Shown here piece after piece: positions 5,294 to 7,399 of a stretch of DNA of 7,399 nt. Each line of letters begins with the position of its first letter. Positions within the stretch are counted from its first letter, which is position 1. This DNA comes from Betaproteobacteria bacterium (GTDB lineage Bacteria; Pseudomonadota; Gammaproteobacteria; Burkholderiales; UBA9220): NCBI GenBank assembly GCA_020061285.1, contig JAGUYQ010000258.1, forward strand, positions 1 to 7,399, read 5' to 3'. A program made the position numbers and the translations under genes. The notes beneath the pieces are model-generated. The model made no database searches, was not told the DNA's origin, and saw nothing but the letters and a program-made list of their open reading frames with translations.

Positions 5294-5661
5294 CCCCCTG
5301 CCCCTGCGGCTCCGGCAAGCCCTTCGACGCCTGCTGCGGCCCCTGCCTCGACGGCCTCCCCGCCCCTACCCCGGAAGCCCTGATGCGCTCCCGCTACACC
5401 GCCTACACGAAAGGCGAGCGGGATTACCTCCTGCGCACCTGGCATTCCTCCACCCGCCCCGCCGAACTGGAACTGGAGGACGGTGTGAAATGGCTGGGGC
5501 TGAAAGTGGTCGAAGCCCAAGGCGGCGCGCAGGACTCGGCAGGCATGGTGCGCTTCGTCGCCCGCTTCAAGGTCGGCGGCCGCGCCCAGCGGATGGAGGA
5601 AAAAAGCCGCTTCGTCCGCGAGGACGGGCGCTGGGTCTACTTGGACGGCGAAGTGTCCTGA
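5290..5661 (+). CDS. YchJ-like SEC-C motif protein
   Basis: 123 residues. The N-terminus is a zinc-binding SEC-C motif with C4, C6, C15 and C16 in the pattern CPCGSGKPFDACCG. It is followed by an NTF2-like middle domain of the YchJ (UPF0225) type, seen in LMRSRYTAYTKGERDYLLRTW (31-51) and STRP (54-57), and by the closing EKSRFVREDGRWVYLDGE. E. coli YchJ (about 152 residues) has a second SEC-C motif at its C-terminus; this protein ends without it. The biochemical role of the family is not established. The start is the GTG at 5290, which overlaps the EI24 stop as GTGA, with a GGGAAAGGG stretch just upstream. The zinc motif would begin at the third residue after this start, which fits the family. 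Translational coupling with the EI24 gene is likely. Its last eight codons overlap the end of the antiporter gene on the other strand. Confidence 0.9.
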   Translation: MTPCPCGSGKPFDACCGPCLDGLPAPTPEALMRSRYTAYTKGERDYLLRTWHSSTRPAELELEDGVKWLGLKVVEAQGGAQDSAGMVRFVARFKVGGRAQRMEEKSRFVREDGRWVYLDGEVS

Positions 5662-6968
5662 GCGGTGCCGCGGGCGCCGGCGAGAAAGTTTTCCGCCATG
5701 GTCTTGTACAGGGGCCGGTCGCACACCAACCGCGACGAGACATGACCGATGAAGGCGGTGGCCATCAGGGGCAGCACCATCTCGTGGTTGTCGGTCATTT
5801 CCATGACGATGACGAAGGCGGTGATGGGCGCCTGCACCACCCCGGCGAAATAGCCCACCATCCCCAGCACCACCACCGCCCCCGCCGGGGCATAGGGCAT
5901 GAGGGCGGCGATGTTCTGGCCGAAGCCGGCGCCGACGGCCAGGGAAGGGGCGAAAATCCCCCCCGGAATGCCGCTGATGTAGGACACCGCCGTCGCCAGC
6001 AGCTTCAGCACGCCGTAATCCCAGGGCAGTTGCTCGGAGCCTTCGACGATGGCCCGAGCCTCGTTGTAGCCGGTGCCGTAGGTCAATCCGCCGGACAACA
6101 GGCCGATCAGCGCCAGGGCAAAGCCGCACCAGGCGGCAAAAACGACGGGGCGCTCCTTCATCAGCCGGCCCAGCCGCCCCGGCAAGCCCTCCGACGCCTC
6201 GATCAGGAAGCGGCTGAACAGGCCGCCCAGGAGGCCGCCGGCCATGCCGCACATCACCACAGCCAGCCAGGCCCGGTCCAGGGGCAGCACGGCCTCGGTA
6301 TGGCCGAAATAGGTGTAATTGCCGAGCAGCGCCATGGACACCACGCCCGCCACCACCACGCCGGTAAGGATGGTGCCGCTGGTGCGCTGCTCGAAGGAGC
6401 GGCTCATTTCCTCGATGGCGAAGACGATCCCCGCCAGGGGCGTGTTGAAGGCCGCCGCCACCCCCGCCGCGCCGCCGGCCAGGATCAGCCCCCGCTCCAC
6501 CTCGTAGCGGGGGAAACGGGCCCAGCCGCCGAAAGCGTGCATCAGGGAGGCACCGATCTGCACCGTCGGCCCTTCGCGCCCCACGGAGGCGCCGCTCAGC
6601 AGGGCCACCAGGGTAAGGCCAATCTTGCCGAAGGCGATGCGCAGGGACAGCACCTTGTGGCGCTGCTCCGGCTCATGGAGTTCGAGGGCGGCGATGGTCT
6701 GGGGAATGCCGCTGCCCTGGGAGCCGGGAAAAATCCGCCGCGTGGCAAAAGCCACCAGGGCAAAGCCGAGGGGAGTGACGAGAAGGGGAAGAAAAGGGGA
6801 AACGGCCACCAGGCGGTGAAACTGGATATGGGCCTGCTCGCTGCCGATGGCGAACACCACCGCCGCCGCGCCCACCGCCACCCCGCCGCCCCAGAATACC
6901 AGGCGGCGCTTCCAGCGCCTCGGGGAGAGCCAGAAGGAATGATGTTTACGGATAACGCGGAGCGGCAT
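5637..6968 (-). CDS. ClC-family chloride/proton antiporter
   Basis: 443 residues, an inner-membrane ClC protein expected to work as a dimer. The signature motifs are all present: GSGIP (85-89, with S86 in the chloride site), GREGP (130-134, with E132 as the external gating glutamate), GGIFAP (336-341) and Y421 in DRPLYKTM, matching the inner-gate tyrosine. E187 in the AIEEM segment sits 55 residues after E132. This is the same spacing as the gating and internal proton glutamates of E. coli ClcA (E148 and E203), so it should be a 2Cl-/H+ exchanger rather than a channel. There are many hydrophobic helices between about 25 and 415. There is no C-terminal CBS pair; the protein ends about 20 residues after Y421. 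AAGAAGG precedes the ATG closely and overlaps the stop of the HEAT gene, from which it is only 9 nt away, so the two are one operon. Roles for such exchangers include extreme acid resistance, which context here neither supports nor excludes. Confidence 0.94.
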   Translation of the reverse strand: MPLRVIRKHHSFWLSPRRWKRRLVFWGGGVAVGAAAVVFAIGSEQAHIQFHRLVAVSPFLPLLVTPLGFALVAFATRRIFPGSQGSGIPQTIAALELHEPEQRHKVLSLRIAFGKIGLTLVALLSGASVGREGPTVQIGASLMHAFGGWARFPRYEVERGLILAGGAAGVAAAFNTPLAGIVFAIEEMSRSFEQRTSGTILTGVVVAGVVSMALLGNYTYFGHTEAVLPLDRAWLAVVMCGMAGGLLGGLFSRFLIEASEGLPGRLGRLMKERPVVFAAWCGFALALIGLLSGGLTYGTGYNEARAIVEGSEQLPWDYGVLKLLATAVSYISGIPGGIFAPSLAVGAGFGQNIAALMPYAPAGAVVVLGMVGYFAGVVQAPITAFVIVMEMTDNHEMVLPLMATAFIGHVSSRLVCDRPLYKTMAENFLAGARGTAQDTSPSK

Positions 6969-6977
6969 GGCCTTCTT

Positions 6978-7399
6978 TTAGTCTGCGGCCCCCGGCGGCG
7001 TTTCGCCCAGGACTTCGGCGGCGATTTCGCGCACCTCGGCATCCGGGTCGTCCAAACAGGCGCGCATGAAGGGAAGGATACTCTTACCACCGACGAGGGA
7101 CAAGAAATGACAGGCATCGGCCCGCACCAGACGGTCGTCGTGGCGGGTCAATTCTCCCAGGCCGGGGACGAGGACATCCGTCACTCCCGTGCCCTGGAAC
7201 TCCTCCATCACCGCGCCGATGCCCAGGCGCACCGCCATGCTGGAGCCCGTGTCCCGCAGCAGTTCCAGCAGGGCCAAGAGGCGCTCGGGCCTGGCCCGCG
7301 CCAGTTCCTCCACCTTGGCGCGGCGGCCGGTCTTCAGCAGGTCGAGGAAGTAATCCGCCAGGCCCGCCACGCTTTCTCCCGCCTCCGCCCGGCGGCGCA
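6978..7399 (-). CDS. HEAT-repeat protein, probably cut by the right edge
   Basis: The frame ends at TAA (6978-6980) and stays open to the window edge, about 139 residues. It is helical and Leu/Ala/Arg-rich, with two HEAT-like units near the C-terminus: one around VTDVLVPGLGELTRHDDRLV and one around LPFMRACLDDPDAEVREIAA, each with the Asp/Arg turn typical of these repeats. HEAT repeats form a curved scaffold for protein binding and give no reaction by themselves. A GTG at 7370 follows GGGAG by 5 nt and could be a true start, giving a complete 130-residue protein. I prefer the longer partial reading because the open frame continues in protein-like codons and such repeats are often the C-terminal half of a larger protein, possibly one with a thioredoxin-like N-terminus; that last point is a guess from memory of similar proteins. 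The gene is followed after 9 nt by the ClC gene in the same operon. Confidence 0.75.
   Translation of the reverse strand, partial: RRRAEAGESVAGLADYFLDLLKTGRRAKVEELARARPERLLALLELLRDTGSSMAVRLGIGAVMEEFQGTGVTDVLVPGLGELTRHDDRLVRADACHFLSLVGGKSILPFMRACLDDPDAEVREIAAEVLGETPPGAAD

Noticed and set aside
5155..6252. Minus-strand frame of 365 codons across the antiporter and SEC-C genes
   Set aside because: It is out of frame with the ClC protein that carries all family motifs, and is Arg/Gly/Pro-rich without domain features.

Overview
The window is GC-rich, densely packed bacterial chromosome. Its gene content (GreB with an acidic N-terminal tail, an EI24 membrane protein next to a YchJ-like SEC-C protein, a CorA transporter with an MgtE-like N-terminus, an HD-GYP signalling protein, a ClC antiporter) and high G+C suggest a betaproteobacterium, perhaps Rhodocyclales. 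This is an inference from gene style, not a database result. I see no tRNA, rRNA, CRISPR array, insertion sequence or phage gene. It reads as ordinary core or housekeeping chromosome.

Layout from left to right. Positions 2-355 (+) are the C-terminal end of an unrecognised protein cut by the window edge. Positions 356-532 are non-coding and hold a perfect 9-bp hairpin, a G-quadruplex-type motif and a small GNRA-loop hairpin. Positions 533-895 (-) encode a 120-aa Mth938-like protein. It is divergent from 1028-1237 (+), an unrecognised 69-aa helical protein, followed closely by 1292-2650 (+), a CorA-family divalent-cation transporter. The CorA gene is convergent with 2687-3826 (-), a degenerate HD-GYP protein. 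Upstream of that on the same strand is greB (3906-4478, -). A compact AT-rich intergenic region separates greB from the divergent pair EI24 membrane protein (4571-5293, +) and YchJ-like SEC-C protein (5290-5661, +), which overlap by 4 nt. The SEC-C gene runs tail-to-tail into, and overlaps by 25 nt, a ClC chloride/proton antiporter gene (5637-6968, -). That gene follows by 9 nt a HEAT-repeat protein (6978 to the right edge, -).

The genes do not form one obvious pathway. They fall into small transcription units: Mth938-like alone; 69-aa protein + CorA; greB then HD-GYP, which appears to have its own promoter; EI24 + SEC-C; HEAT protein + ClC. The points most worth a second look are two proteins that keep their family fold but lack a signature motif: the HD-GYP protein, whose HD metal-binding dyad reads Met-Asn, and the CorA protein, whose GMN signature reads GMS. 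I did not find convincing evidence of an undescribed multi-gene system.
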